Source: Cladorrhinum sp. PSN259
Taxonomy: Eukaryota; Ascomycota; Sordariomycetes; Sordariales; Podosporaceae
Length of the DNA: 64,000 nt
Direction: 5' to 3'
Assembly: GCA_033725935.1 (NCBI GenBank)
Contig: MU867075.1
Span: 186,001 to 250,000, forward strand
Shown here: in pieces, positions 41,591 through 52,314 of the stretch
How positions within the stretch are numbered: position 1 is the first letter of the stretch
Layout of the letters: each line of letters begins with the position of its first letter
Position numbers and translations under genes: made by a program
The notes under the pieces: generated by a model
Database searches by the model: none
The model's input: only the letters and a program-made list of their open reading frames with translations
Told to the model about the DNA's origin: nothing

Positions 41591-42410
41591 GATCACCGAT
41601 CAGAGAGAGAGGAGGTCAACATCATTTGCTGTTATGACTTTGATTAGCATTGCTTTCGGAGTATTTGGGCTGGGAGGGCTTGCTTTGCGGTCTTATTTTG
41701 ATACCACGGGACTTTCTTGGACGCTTTGTACATACCTTGAATGGCGGCGTTTTGTTGCAATTGATTTATTATTTATCCTCGAGGGCGGAGGCCGAATTGC
41801 AGCTTGTAACGCGAATTCGCCAAACTTCTTGCCTTTCTTCTTCAAGTACTCTTGTGAGGGAGGTGTTGGCTAAGTTGTAAGAAGAATCTTGTCATGTCTT
41901 ACCCTCCCTTGCCAAGCAGCTGATGAATGATGTTTGCGAAACCAAGGCAGGTCAGGCAAAAGGAAAACCGGGTTCAGTTGACGTTTCCGTGGAATTTTCG
42001 ATGCATGAGGTACGTTAGCGCCGTGATTCCATGTCCCACCGCATCATCAAAGTCCAGGATCGAGTCAGACACGAAAGGTTGTTGGTGACAGTACACTGCT
42101 TAAACATCTTGTAGCGCGAAACTTTCTGCTGAACAGGTATTCCTGACACTGATGAGAGATTTACCCTGCATCAAAACCTTCTCCTCTAATCAATGTTGAA
42201 GGCGTGTGCTATTTGTAACGTATCAAAGAGGCATACAGGCGGATATGTAGGCCAAGGGAAAATATTAAAGCTGTCTAGAGAGATTCATGTACTTTTGCCT
42301 TTATTTTGCGACACAATTCCTATCAGATCTGTCCAGCGAGGCTCTTCCTTCTCCCTCCCACATTCCTATTATCCCTTTTGCCCCACCGTTAATCTTGCGC
42401 TTTTAAACGC
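41591..42410. other. Convergent spacer, PPPDE 3' end to 3beta-HSD-like 3' end
   Basis: This 820-bp interval holds the 3' UTRs of two convergent genes. A different reading frame over the end of the PPPDE gene (to 41873) encodes one hydrophobic stretch, but I found no splice pair that would join it. Confidence 0.5.
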
Positions 42411-43926
42411 TTAAGCGTTTAAACCCTCGATGTTCACCCCATCCTCCTTTTCGACCTCCTCGTTGAACTCCATAATCTGCGTCACGAAGCCCTCTATCGT
42501 GCTTACACCTGCTTTGTACCCTATTCCGCCTTCCTCGACCGACTTTCTCGCCTGAGAATCGTCAACGATACTGTGAATAGTGACTGCAAGCGTGGCAGGT
42601 TGCATCTGGTTGATTGGCCCACTGGGCTCCTTCCAGCCCAAGGTTTGGGTCAAGAAGGGAAACCTGGCGAGTAAAAGACTCCACGGCTCAAGCACATGAG
42701 CGATGATGTGCATCATCACAGGCGGCAGATGGCTGAGCGTGATGGGCTTGGCGCAGATCTCGTTCGCTGCTATGTACATGTCGTGAAACCGGGCCGGAGG
42801 GCCGTTGTCGGTTACAAGGAACGGGCGGCCAGCACATGCTGGGAGGGGCTTAGGTGAGGGGAGGAGAGCGGCTTCAAATTGCAGGTGAGCCGCCGCGACG
42901 TTGCGGGAGTGAACGTGGTTTTGGATTACATCTGGGACCCAGGAGACGTGTTCGAGTGTGCGAAGGAGGACTCCGAGGCAGACATCATTCTTGTTGCCGT
43001 AGATTGCGTTTCCGGGGCGGATGGTGCCGGTGCGGAAGGATGGGGCGTTGGCGGAGAGGATGTAGCGTTCTGCTTCTGCTTTGGAGCGTGCGTCTGGGAA
43101 GGGGAGGTCAGAACATATGTGGTAAAGTGGGTGGCAGGGAGGAAACTTACAGTTGGCAAAAAACTGGTTATGTGGGCGAAGAGGAGCATCAATATCCTTA
43201 TCATTACAGATATGGAAGAAGTTCTCGAACGAACTCTGCCACGGCCACATCCAGAAGCTGGGAGGTTTAACGCTCACGGAACAGGATGAGGTTGCGACAA
43301 AGATGTCGGCGCCGGCTGCTTTGGCGGCGTTGACGACGTTGATCGCTCCATCTCTGTTTACGCGACTGACTCTCTCGTAGAGATATTCGTGGCGTTCCCC
43401 GGGTCTAATTACCGCTGCGGTATGGAAGACCGTTAAGGGGTAGTTAGCAACTGATTTTGGCCAAGGCTTTGAGAAGGCGGCCTCGAGTGATTCAGGGGAA
43501 GTAATGTTTGTTTTGACGAAATCACAGCCTGCCACCTTGTTGACCATGTCAGGTCGGTTGACCGGCGCAAAATCTACGATGCGAATGCTCTCAGGAGACT
43601 GGCCGCGATGAAGCAGTTGGAGGACAATGTCACCTCCCACGAGGCCTGCATCACATTGCATTAGCACATGCACGGATCTTGTGTAATATCTTGAACTTAC
43701 CTGACCCGCCAACAATGACATATCGTCTTTCCAACTTGGGCGGGATCACTTTGAGGAAATCTATGGGCTCTTTCTTCAATCGCTCAGAAGTACCTCGCAC
43801 TTCCTGGGCTGTCCACCGACGAGGCGCAAGCTTGCGGATCTCTTCGGGGATGGTTTTCAGGGCTGAGTTGAATCTATACAGCCAGATGAGGCCGATGCCA
43901 AGGATCGTGAGCACCAGCTGCCACAT
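42411..43926 (-). CDS. Membrane-anchored 3beta-HSD/Erg26-like NAD(P)-dependent dehydrogenase
   Basis: Extended-SDR enzyme of 467 residues, related to 3beta-hydroxysteroid dehydrogenase and sterol-4alpha-carboxylate 3-dehydrogenase. Exons are 43926..43701, 43645..43151 and 43093..42411. Intron 1 (55 bp, GTAAGT, TGCTAAT, CAG) joins VGGSG to LVGGDIVL, completing the dinucleotide-binding GGSGLVGG loop at 73-80. Intron 2 (57 bp, GTAAGT to CAG) is a multiple of three with no stop, so an unspliced frame stays open. Its removal creates the catalytic Tyr241-ARS-Lys245. A TM helix is at residues 4-20 (MWQLVLTILGIGLIWLYRF), suggesting ER anchoring. Upstream of the catalytic pair lie TAAVIRPGE and ATSSCSVS. 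A hydrophobic segment near LLLARFPFL recalls the membrane-associated end of the family. A sterol substrate is possible but not proved; Erg26 itself is normally shorter. Confidence 0.92.
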
Positions 43927-46258
43927 GGTTCAAGATGTCCACTGGCTTGCCAGTTGGATCAGGCTTGATGAGGCGGTAGAGATGCTAAGGTGAAAATGTG
44001 AAGGGAAAAAACAGGGGCTAGTTAGATCGTGCAACCTATCACCTACCTTGCCCCTGAGTGTGGATTGCGGGGTGCTCATACATCATGTCATTGAAAAGGA
44101 ACTTTTCTGTATCTGCGACACTTGGGGGAAAAAAAATTTCATGAACTCGAGCATTTTCAGATGAAACCAAACACCAGCCAATAGCGAACTTGAATGGTGC
44201 TTAGGGTCTCAATGTGACACTATTAAAATGGTGTGTTTCAACGACTTTCTGGTTAATATATTCCCACATAATAAGGTAGTAGTCGTCATGTCGAGGATAA
44301 TTACAGTAAAAATCATGGATGGCTTTTGAGGAATGATTTTTTCGCGACTATGAGATAGGAATTTCAAAAGTGGTTTAATCCATCTGAAGTAGCCAGGCAG
44401 TCCACTTGGGTACCTGTGCTCGTCAAATGGTTGATGAACGGTGGTCTCAACGGTGGTGACAATATTAGGCAACGTCCCGTCGGGGCCCCCCTTGAGTCAC
44501 GCTTCAACGGCACGGTGCACCTGTGGAAGGACTTCATTCAACAGTGCGCGCTGTTTTCATTCAGTGTCTCGGTTTGGTAGAAGACCAGCAAACCATGGGC
44601 TATGTACCACTTAATTAGGTTTGAGTTTTGAGGCGCTCACCAGGTGATCTATTCGACGTCTTGCTCAAAGGGTCGTCCGAACATGAAAATGCACGTTGAA
44701 TGTCAGGATCCCCATGGTTGCCGCGTAAACCCCATCTTGACTCTCTCATGCTCATGCACGCCAGAAGAATTTGCGGCCTCAAATGAGTTCTAAATGATGC
44801 TCAATGCCGAGTTACCGACGACTACCTGGTCTCACGGATGGGTACACCGCTACCATCTATGAACGGTGGATTCGGGCATCGCCATGACCCATGTTGCTGG
44901 TGTTGAAGAATGTCTGATGATCTCTCTCAGACCGCCTTACCCGACCTCGTGGAATTGTGACGTGGAGAGATGGCACATGTGCCACAGATCACTAAGGTGC
45001 GTCAATTGGGTCATGTAATTGGTCAACGAAGATCTTGAGAGATGGGGGGAGGGGGGGTTCCGCTAAAAAGGGAGCTACTGGTTTATCGTGCGTGGTGGTC
45101 ACCCGGGTTTCCGCACACTCCGCTGGCCAAGCAAAGAATTTTGATCGATCAATATCCGAGGGTTCCAGCGTTCAGCTGATCATGCCGTTTGTCTTTGCAT
45201 GTCTCGTTGAAGAAGGAGGTCGGAGGAATCCCATCTTTAACATGAGAGGTGGTGGTGCTGGGGTTTGGAGAATGCGGTGCTGCGGCGCATGGCGATAAGC
45301 TTGGTTTTCTCCCCTCTGCTCATGGCCACTGTCGCAACAAACACAGGAAAAGGAAACCGTGAGACTTGTCGCATCTTCCGGGCTGGCCCGTGTTCCCCTG
45401 CGTCATTCGGCAGGAGACGCTAATCTAATTTCATTTGAGTCCACCCGTACATTGTTGGTCTCCATGGCTGTTGAAGATAGATTGTGGCTGTTTCTAGGAC
45501 ACATCTGGACTGATATGGTGTTTGCGGCGAACGAAAACGGGCGCGGGAACACAAACCGTCGTACATGCACAAGCTTAATGCCAGTCTTCCGGATCTGCAT
45601 CTGCTTTGCAAATCCCTCCCAAGGTTAAAGGTTCCTGTCAAAGTGTCAAGTCAGCAAGCTTTGGAGAAACGGGTTGGACGGGAAGGTCCATCGGTTCAAA
45701 CCTCGGGGCTAATTCTGCAGCGAATCGTGCACTCCACACGCTAGCGGCAAGCACACGACGATTCCCTGCCATTCCTTGCTGTTGAAGCTCTATCCGACCA
45801 ATCAGAGGCTCGCCAGCCACACAAATTCAGGTTCCATCGTGAACTTGGTACCTTCCCGCCCTCTGATTTTCCGCAAAGGGCTGCTCGTTGCCGGTGAATC
45901 GAAAGCCGAGCACCAAAACACACGACAAGCTGGGCAATCAAACACCATGTTTCGTACCTTCCTCAAAACGGCCTCTCTCCCTCGGCTTGCCTCCAGGTTC
46001 CCATTCTTCCCTCTGTACTCCCAACATTCCACTCCAACCAATTTCTCGGTGCAAGCATCATCAATAAACTCAGGTTAAGAAATCCCGGAAAACCAAGGAA
46101 CCCCGCGCTTCGTGGCATTGCATCTGTACCCGGTTTTGCATATCCCAGTCCCGCCGTCTGTTCTTCTTATCTTTCTCCAAGGTTGCTGCATTTTATTCAC
46201 AAGCGCACCTTTCTCCCTCCAAACCACTTTTCCACTCCCATCACCAACCGCCTCGACA
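43927..46258. other. Divergent 2.3-kb intergenic region
   Basis: It lies between two divergent starts. The last 250 bp before the GPI-type gene are C/T-rich, as is common for fungal leaders. Reading frames in 45035-45640 overlap on both strands without family features. No supported gene. Confidence 0.5.
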
Positions 46259-46949
46259 ATGCGTCAATCCATCATCCTCGCCGCCCTCTCTGCGGTCGCC
46301 GCCGTCGTTGCCCAGAGCCAGAACTTCACCATCGACAAGTCCCAGGTAGAATCCGGCACAAAGATCGATTGGTGCAACGCCCAATTCAACTCCTGCGGCG
46401 AGCTCTGCGGTGGCACTCCTAAGGCGAATGACTGCAGTTCGGTATGTTGATCGTCCTGTAGCCCAGGTCGAAGTGACAAGTAACTGACAGTTCCGTTATA
46501 GACCACCTTGGACTACACTTGCACCTGCCAAAACGGCACTGCTCCTGGACTTGACTACTACGCCGGCACTCTTCCCAGCGTATGTGTTGCACTCTGCTTT
46601 CGCCTCAGTGAAGTGGACTATGACTGACATTGAATCACAGTTCATCTGCCAGGAGGCCTACAGACAGTGCATTAAGAACAACCCCACCGACGTGAAGGCT
46701 CAGTCCAACTGCAAGACCACTATCCAAGACAACTGCGGTACCCTCGATCCCTCCAAGGCTCAGGTTGGCAGTGGCTCAAGCCAGAGTACTACTACTAGCG
46801 CTCCTGCTTCTACTGGTACCAGCGGTGCTGGTGCTTCCAACACCCCTGCCACCACTTCTTCCCGTGCTGCCGCTCCTACCAATGTCGCTTACATCGCAAA
46901 CGGTCTGGCTGCTGTCGCTGCTGGTGTCTTCGCTGCCGCTCTTCTCTAA
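46259..46949 (+). CDS. Small secreted Cys-rich protein with probable GPI anchor
   Basis: 189-residue cell-surface protein of unknown role, resembling a Pezizomycotina family of Cys-rich extracellular domains (DUF7707-type, from memory). Exons are 46259..46441, 46502..46579 and 46641..46949. The introns are 60 and 61 bp, both with GTATGT donors, acceptors TATAG and CACAG, in phase 0. Features in order: signal peptide (MRQSIILAALSAVAAVVAQ); a Cys domain with WCNAQFNSCGELC, YTCTCQNG, FICQEAYRQC and NCKTTIQDNC (11-12 Cys, an even set likely disulphide-bonded); a Ser/Thr/Ala-rich stalk of about 45 residues; and a C-terminal hydrophobic segment (AYIANGLAAVAAGVFAAALL) typical of a GPI attachment signal. 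Product location is the plasma membrane or wall. It is not a CFEM protein, because the Cys spacing differs. Confidence 0.9.
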
Positions 46950-47812
46950 AAAAGGGATGCCGTTGATGGCGTTGGGAGCTAACTAATGGGCAGTGCACTT
47001 CGCCAATGGCGAGTGTTACGGCGTTGATCGTTAATATTTTTCTTGTATTGATTTTCTACCGATTTTCCTCTTGGCAGGGCTTTTTGTATCGGCAACCCCA
47101 GTGATACCTACTACTTACAACTACATACCCCGACCCCGGTTTGCTTTAGACAAACGGATGGTCTTAATGCGCACGAGAGAAGATGAATGTTCCGGTGGAC
47201 GATGTGGGTAACGAAAGGGATAATGGAGACGGAATGAAACGGCGGTCGCGGTGTTTGGACGTAGAAAAAGAAAGAACCATTATATCCATCATTTATACTT
47301 GTCTTTATGATTTAGAGGCCTGGCCCGCTGGCGTTCTTTGAGTTTTGATGCCTGACGAGCTATGGTTGATGTTGGAGGCGTGGTGGACAACTGTGGGTGG
47401 GCTTGGCTGACCAGCGAAAGCAAGACTATATCATTGATGCACAGTTCTTTTTGGCACACCCTGAAGTATCATGGGCCGTCACTTGTAGTTAATGCGCCTT
47501 TTTCAAGGCAGCAGGCAAAGAAATCCGACTTGTCGCGATTATGCACCTTACACCTGACGATGTCAGTCACAGGTATCGTAGTCATCATCTGACCACACCT
47601 TGTGGTGTCAGGGGTTTCAAACACTGTTGGCGGCTTACTGACTTTCCCAGTTAGGGGGCATCAAACGAATGAAAAATATGTATAAAAATGGCAATGCATA
47701 GCATTGATACCAAGAAGACAGAAGAACAGGATAAAGTTAGACAAGTTGACAGATTTGCAAGCATGTCGGCCATACACTTTACCTACATACACACACAAAT
47801 ACACACACAAGA
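46950..47812. other. Intergenic region between tandem plus-strand genes
   Basis: 863 bp with the GPI-type gene's 3' UTR and the promoter of the next gene. An ACAC-rich leader (47786..47809) lies just before the following ATG. No other feature seen. Confidence 0.5.
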
Positions 47813-49048
47813 ATGTCTTCCAACAAAGTTGTACGACTGCCGCCTCATTTCCCGGTCGAGTTGAAGGATAGAATACTGTATTATACGTACGCTGATGATG
47901 GGAGGTGCGTGTATGAAGTTTTTTGTCCCGAGTGGAAACTTTGTGGCCATGACGACAGTGGCGATCACGAAGGCAACAACAATAAGGTTAGGTTGGAGGA
48001 GCAAGATAAAAGATTACGAGGGGGGGCGGCGGGTGGTGGTGCGCTGTTGGGAAGTAAAGCTGGTGGAAGGGTGAGATTCGATACTTTTATTGTTCCTGGG
48101 GAAGGGGAAGAGAGTAGGAAGATCAAGACGGTATTCGGTCATGGTTCCCCGGGACCAGGACGGGAAGAGAACGATCATGAGTGCTTGCCTTTTTTTAAGG
48201 CTGACCCGAGGGGGTTTGATGCGGAGGGAAGGATGCCGGTGAATATGAAGAGACAGCTGGTTAGGGAGTGGGTTGATGGGTCTTTGGTTGTTGTCAAACA
48301 TAAGGCTAGTGATGGTCGCGGGAGGTTGGAGGGGTTGGATGGGTATAAATGGAGTGATCATTCGAAGAAGAGGCTGGACGAAGGGGTTATTAGAGATCGG
48401 GGGGTGGAAAGGCTGGTTCCTGGTTCTGTTGATCTTGAGGCCCGGGGAGGAAGAGAAGGTGAAGGTATGGATATGGATATGGATATCTTGCCTAGTGATG
48501 GTGCTGGTGCTGGTGGTGATAAGCCGGAGTTTCTGTACAAGCGGATAAGACATTTGTGCATCAATACTTGGCCGAGATTGATGAGGATTGCACCGTTGGA
48601 AGCGAGTAATCCAGGGAATCGGGAGGTGATTGGGCTTTTGCAGAGAAGGTTGGAGTGGGAGTGGAGGGCTACTTTTGGGTTGGATTGGGTGAGGATGGCG
48701 GCGTTGGACAGGTTATGGGTTGATTTGAGGATTTGGTCCGTCGTCAGTGGTGGACCAAGGGGTGAGAATGTGTTTTTCAAGGGGGTAATGAGTGACCTGA
48801 TTAGAGGTTTGAGGGGGAAGGGGCTGAAGGTCCTGGTGATTGCTGGGTTGGAGAGCTATGAATGGGGGTGGAGAGGGGATGAGGATGCTGGGGAAGTTGC
48901 AAAGGGGAAGTTGGATGAGGAGAGCGGGATGTGTAGGCTGGAAGGGAGTGGAAGGGTGAATTGGTTCAAGACCTTTAGAGGGGCGGTTCGGCCTGGAGGG
49001 AGGTTGGTGTTTGTCAACAGGGAGGATGATCCTCTTGTTGTATTATGA
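47813..49048 (+). CDS. Hypothetical protein, 411 residues, unrecognised
   Basis: Single-exon reading frame with a good AAGAATGTC start after a CA-rich leader. The protein begins VVRLPPHFPVELKDRILYYTY, which recalls the first helices of F-box-like fungal proteins but is too short to assign. The middle is Gly-, Arg- and Asp-rich, including a Met-Asp repeat near residue 220. The second half (RIRHLCINTWPRLMRI, RRLEWEWRATFGLDWVRMAALDRLWVDLRIWS, GKGLKVLVIAGL) looks helical and folded. That supports a real gene, although the frame lies over long antisense openings. No catalytic motif, TM segment or signal peptide. Function unknown. Confidence 0.7.
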   Translation: MSSNKVVRLPPHFPVELKDRILYYTYADDGRCVYEVFCPEWKLCGHDDSGDHEGNNNKVRLEEQDKRLRGGAAGGGALLGSKAGGRVRFDTFIVPGEGEESRKIKTVFGHGSPGPGREENDHECLPFFKADPRGFDAEGRMPVNMKRQLVREWVDGSLVVVKHKASDGRGRLEGLDGYKWSDHSKKRLDEGVIRDRGVERLVPGSVDLEARGGREGEGMDMDMDILPSDGAGAGGDKPEFLYKRIRHLCINTWPRLMRIAPLEASNPGNREVIGLLQRRLEWEWRATFGLDWVRMAALDRLWVDLRIWSVVSGGPRGENVFFKGVMSDLIRGLRGKGLKVLVIAGLESYEWGWRGDEDAGEVAKGKLDEESGMCRLEGSGRVNWFKTFRGAVRPGGRLVFVNREDDPLVVL

Positions 49049-49981
49049 TGCTATTGACGGAAGGCCGTGAATAAAGGACGAGGAAGCACTGTAGTTCTTT
49101 TACATATAGACGTTTTAGATTTCCAATCCCATGATGCAAACCTTTCTTTGCTTCACAGGTTTATCGCCCATCGAGCTTCAAAGACATATGCAGCTCTGAT
49201 GCAGCTCTGATGACTGCATATTCCCGCAAGGATGGATGTAAGCTAGCAATGGCTTCCCGCATCTGCAATGCCCATTTCCGCAACTTCAAATATATGGACT
49301 TCTGTATAGATGCCCAAAAGATACCTCACACTTTTCAAAAAGAAGAGTTCTTATTTGTTTCTAGACGATTGGTGGGGACTTCTTAGAACATTCGGCCACG
49401 ACATCAAGAGGATACCTGCAACTCGTTGTCATCTGCTCATTGGCTCGGACCGCTCCGAGACTTATTCCTATTCATCGCCTCATTCCCAAACCTGCTATTA
49501 TCGCCGTCAGCAAGGGCTTCAATTCAGGCGGGCACCCAACACACCTCTACAAGTATTTCTATCTGCCCAAAGTGCCGGGAAACTGGATTCTGGGGATGCA
49601 CAAAACCTATGCAGGCCCCTCAGGGCTCATGCAGCCCGCCCTCTCTCTTTCACTTGCAGTTCCCCGGATTTGAGAGCTTGAGCTTGAGCTTGCCTCAGTT
49701 CCATCATCTTCCCCTCCAACAAGATGGCCGGTAAACGGGATTTATCAGCTGCCAGACTTGCCACCATCTGAGGCATCTCCGTTCTTTCCAAATTCCATTT
49801 TACCCCTCATCCACTCGACACTGGCAGGTCTCGTTGAGATTCCGACGCATTTTTCACGTCGCATTCACTCTCATCATATTTCCTTTGTGAATCTATGCCT
49901 CAGAAAATCTTTACATCAGACAACTTCTACCTGTCAGCTCTGATGACTTTGTGACACCAAGTTCGATGTCACAGTGTAACC
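49049..49981. other. Upstream region of RBR ligase gene with short repeats and upstream ATGs
   Basis: 933 bp. Small direct repeats include ATGCAGCTCTG twice at about 49190-49213 and GAGCTT three times near 49675-49692. Two ATGs (49943 and 49966) lie close before the RBR start; the second opens a frame that overlaps it. Confidence 0.5.
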
Positions 49982-52314
49982 ATGGCTCCTACACAGGATG
50001 GCGACAGGCGCGATCGAGACCAAAAGCGGACTTCATCCAAGCGCGAGTCTCATCATGGAGAAGGAGCAGCAGCAAGAGATGTTCGCCGAAGTCTTCTCTC
50101 ATCCTTCTTTAGCTCGGTTCTCATCCCGGGTATCTTTAGTCCTCCTGTGTCCCCGGGTACTCAACCCTCAAAGTTCCGAACCCATCGACATCACCATCCC
50201 GACCGCCACAGTCATCAACACCACGATCATCACCATGATCATCATCATCGTCAACGCCGCGTAGAATCCAGCGGCTCACAATCATTCTCTTCGAAATCCG
50301 AATCCCGAAATTCGGAATCTTCGCAGCAGTCCCCCTTTCCCAGGACCAAAAACGGAGGAAAGTTTCCTGAGCATAAAAAGGCACCGGTCCCCCACTCCAT
50401 CGAGGAACAGAAACGAAAAGCAGCCGGGACGGTTCCTAACCTCAAGACCAAAGCACCAAAACAGCGCCGTGAGGAAAAGAAAAGATTCAAACTCTCGCTC
50501 AAACCCCTGCAGGACGGATACCTCTCCTGGGTGCTCAACATCCAATCCGGACTTTTGGTCGCCAAGTTAAAGGATCAAATAAGACTCATGTATCGTAACA
50601 AAGGCACACGCCTGCCGGCGAGTGTGAGGATTCAACTTTACGATCCAGAGACGTTGAAAAAGCTGGGAGTGGATGCCAAGTTTACTTCCTCCGGCACTGT
50701 GTGGTATCGTGTTCTTCGATATGATGATACTACTGCAGATACCTGGAAGTTCTCTTCGCAACGTGGAGAGATTGGTAAAGCTTTTACTGCTGAATTGACC
50801 AAAGCGATCGAGTCTGGTGCTACAGTTGGGGATCTGAGACGAAAAGTCGCGGAGTACAGGAAAGTGGCCGACGTCAATAGGATAAGGGTCTATGCGGAAG
50901 ACGGGATGCGCCGAGGTGTTTTGATGGGAAACGACTGGGTCCTCGACGAAATTGGCAGGGCATGGTTGTGTAAGTGGTTGAGCTTGGATGTTAGAGCGGA
51001 GGGGAGGTATGTGCTGTTGAAGGGAATGAGGAGGAAGGAAGGCTACGTGTTCCATCCTACCAATAGGGATTTCCATACCCAGGCAAAGGAGTGGAGCGTC
51101 AAGTTGGTGAAGTCGTATATGGAGCGCGATCTTTTCTCAAGTGTTGGGAGCAGCAAGTTGGAGAAAGGACTGAGGAAGAGGATGGTGTTGCAGTTCGAGG
51201 GGGGGTCAGTGGGTGATGGGGAGAAGGTGAAGTGGGGAGGGACATATGAGCTTGAGTTGCCAGTTGATGACGCAGAAGCCTTCAATGGGGAGGAGGCATG
51301 GCTGTTCAGTGAGGGCAGTGCTGAGGCATGCGGGGTTTGTGGGGATGAAAAGAAAGTAGATGGGTTTCCGCCCAGGATTACGGAGGCGTGCAAGCATGAG
51401 GTGTCGATTTGCAAGGGGTGCCTGGGGAAATGGCTGGAGTCGAGTGCTGAGGCTGGCAACTGGAAGAGGCTGAAGTGTCCTGATCCTGAATGTAAGGAAC
51501 TATTGGAGTATGGGTCCGTCAAGCGATACGCTTCTGCAGAAACGTTTGAGCGTTATGACAGATGGATGCTGAACGATGCTCTCCAGGGGATTGCTTGGTT
51601 CGAGTGGTGCTTGGCGTCAAAGTGTGACTATGGACATATACATGATCCGGCTTGTGAGCTTTTCCAGTGTCGAAATCCCAAGTGTGGGAAGACGCATTGT
51701 ATCAAACATCATATTTTCCACGATGATGAGACGTGCCAGGAGTATGACCGGAGGCAGCTGAGACGGGCGCAGGAGAACCAAAGATCGGAAAAGGTGGTGA
51801 AGGAAATGGCAAAAGAGTGTCCGAACTGCAAGAGGATGGTGCATAAAACTCAGGGGTGTAACCATATGACCTGTAAGTCTTCTCATTTTATTTGATCTTG
51901 TGCCATATACTGACTGCCATTTCAGGTACTTGCCGTCACGAATGGTGCTACATCTGCTTCGCGCCTTTCATTACGGCTGGGACAACGGGGATATTGTTAT
52001 GCCACCACAATCCTGGCTGTACTGAATCACCACAGCCGTTTGCGCACCTGTTCGACCGAGAAGGAAACCTCCTAAACCCGGGCGCTCAAGAGCTCAGGAA
52101 TGTTCAGGTGCTCCCTCCGCCACCGCCGTTTGCTAATCGCCGTCGTCCAATTACTCAGGCGGGGATGAGGAGACAAAATGGCCAACGCCCTCATATCGCT
52201 GCCGATGGCCCTGAAGCTCTTCCACTGTTCGTCCCGCAGCCACTGCTGGGTCGAACTGCCCTGGGCACCAGGAGACCACAGCAGCAGAGGAGGGGACTAC
52301 TGTTGGCGCCCTGA
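49982..52314 (+). CDS. RBR (RING1-IBR-RING2) E3 ubiquitin ligase
   Basis: 759-residue HECT/RING hybrid ubiquitin ligase. Exons are 49982..51872 and 51926..52314. The 53-bp intron (GTAAGT donor, CTGAC branch, TTTCAG) splits a zinc-ligand Cys codon of RING2, and splicing restores NHMTCTCRHEWCYIC. The N-terminus has a His-rich tract (14 His in 28 residues, about 65-93), then basic and Ser-rich stretches, then a folded region at about 170-430 of unknown type. RING1 starts at Cys450 (CGVC, later CKGC and CPDPEC). The IBR holds FQCRNPKCGKTHCIKHH. RING2 (CPNCKRMVHKTQGCNHMTC) has the expected catalytic Cys626. The C-terminal tail is Pro/Gln/Arg-rich. The substrate is unknown. TAACCATGG is the first good start, and two upstream ATGs may attenuate translation. 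Confidence 0.93.

Noticed and set aside
41487..41873. Alternative C-terminus of the PPPDE peptidase with a hydrophobic segment
   Set aside because: Would need a frame change. The only nearby GTAAGG..CAG pair encloses 27 bp, too short for an intron and a multiple of three.
45690..45710. tRNA B-box-like GGTTCAAACC
   Set aside because: No A-box at the right distance and no acceptor or anticodon stem pairing could be drawn.
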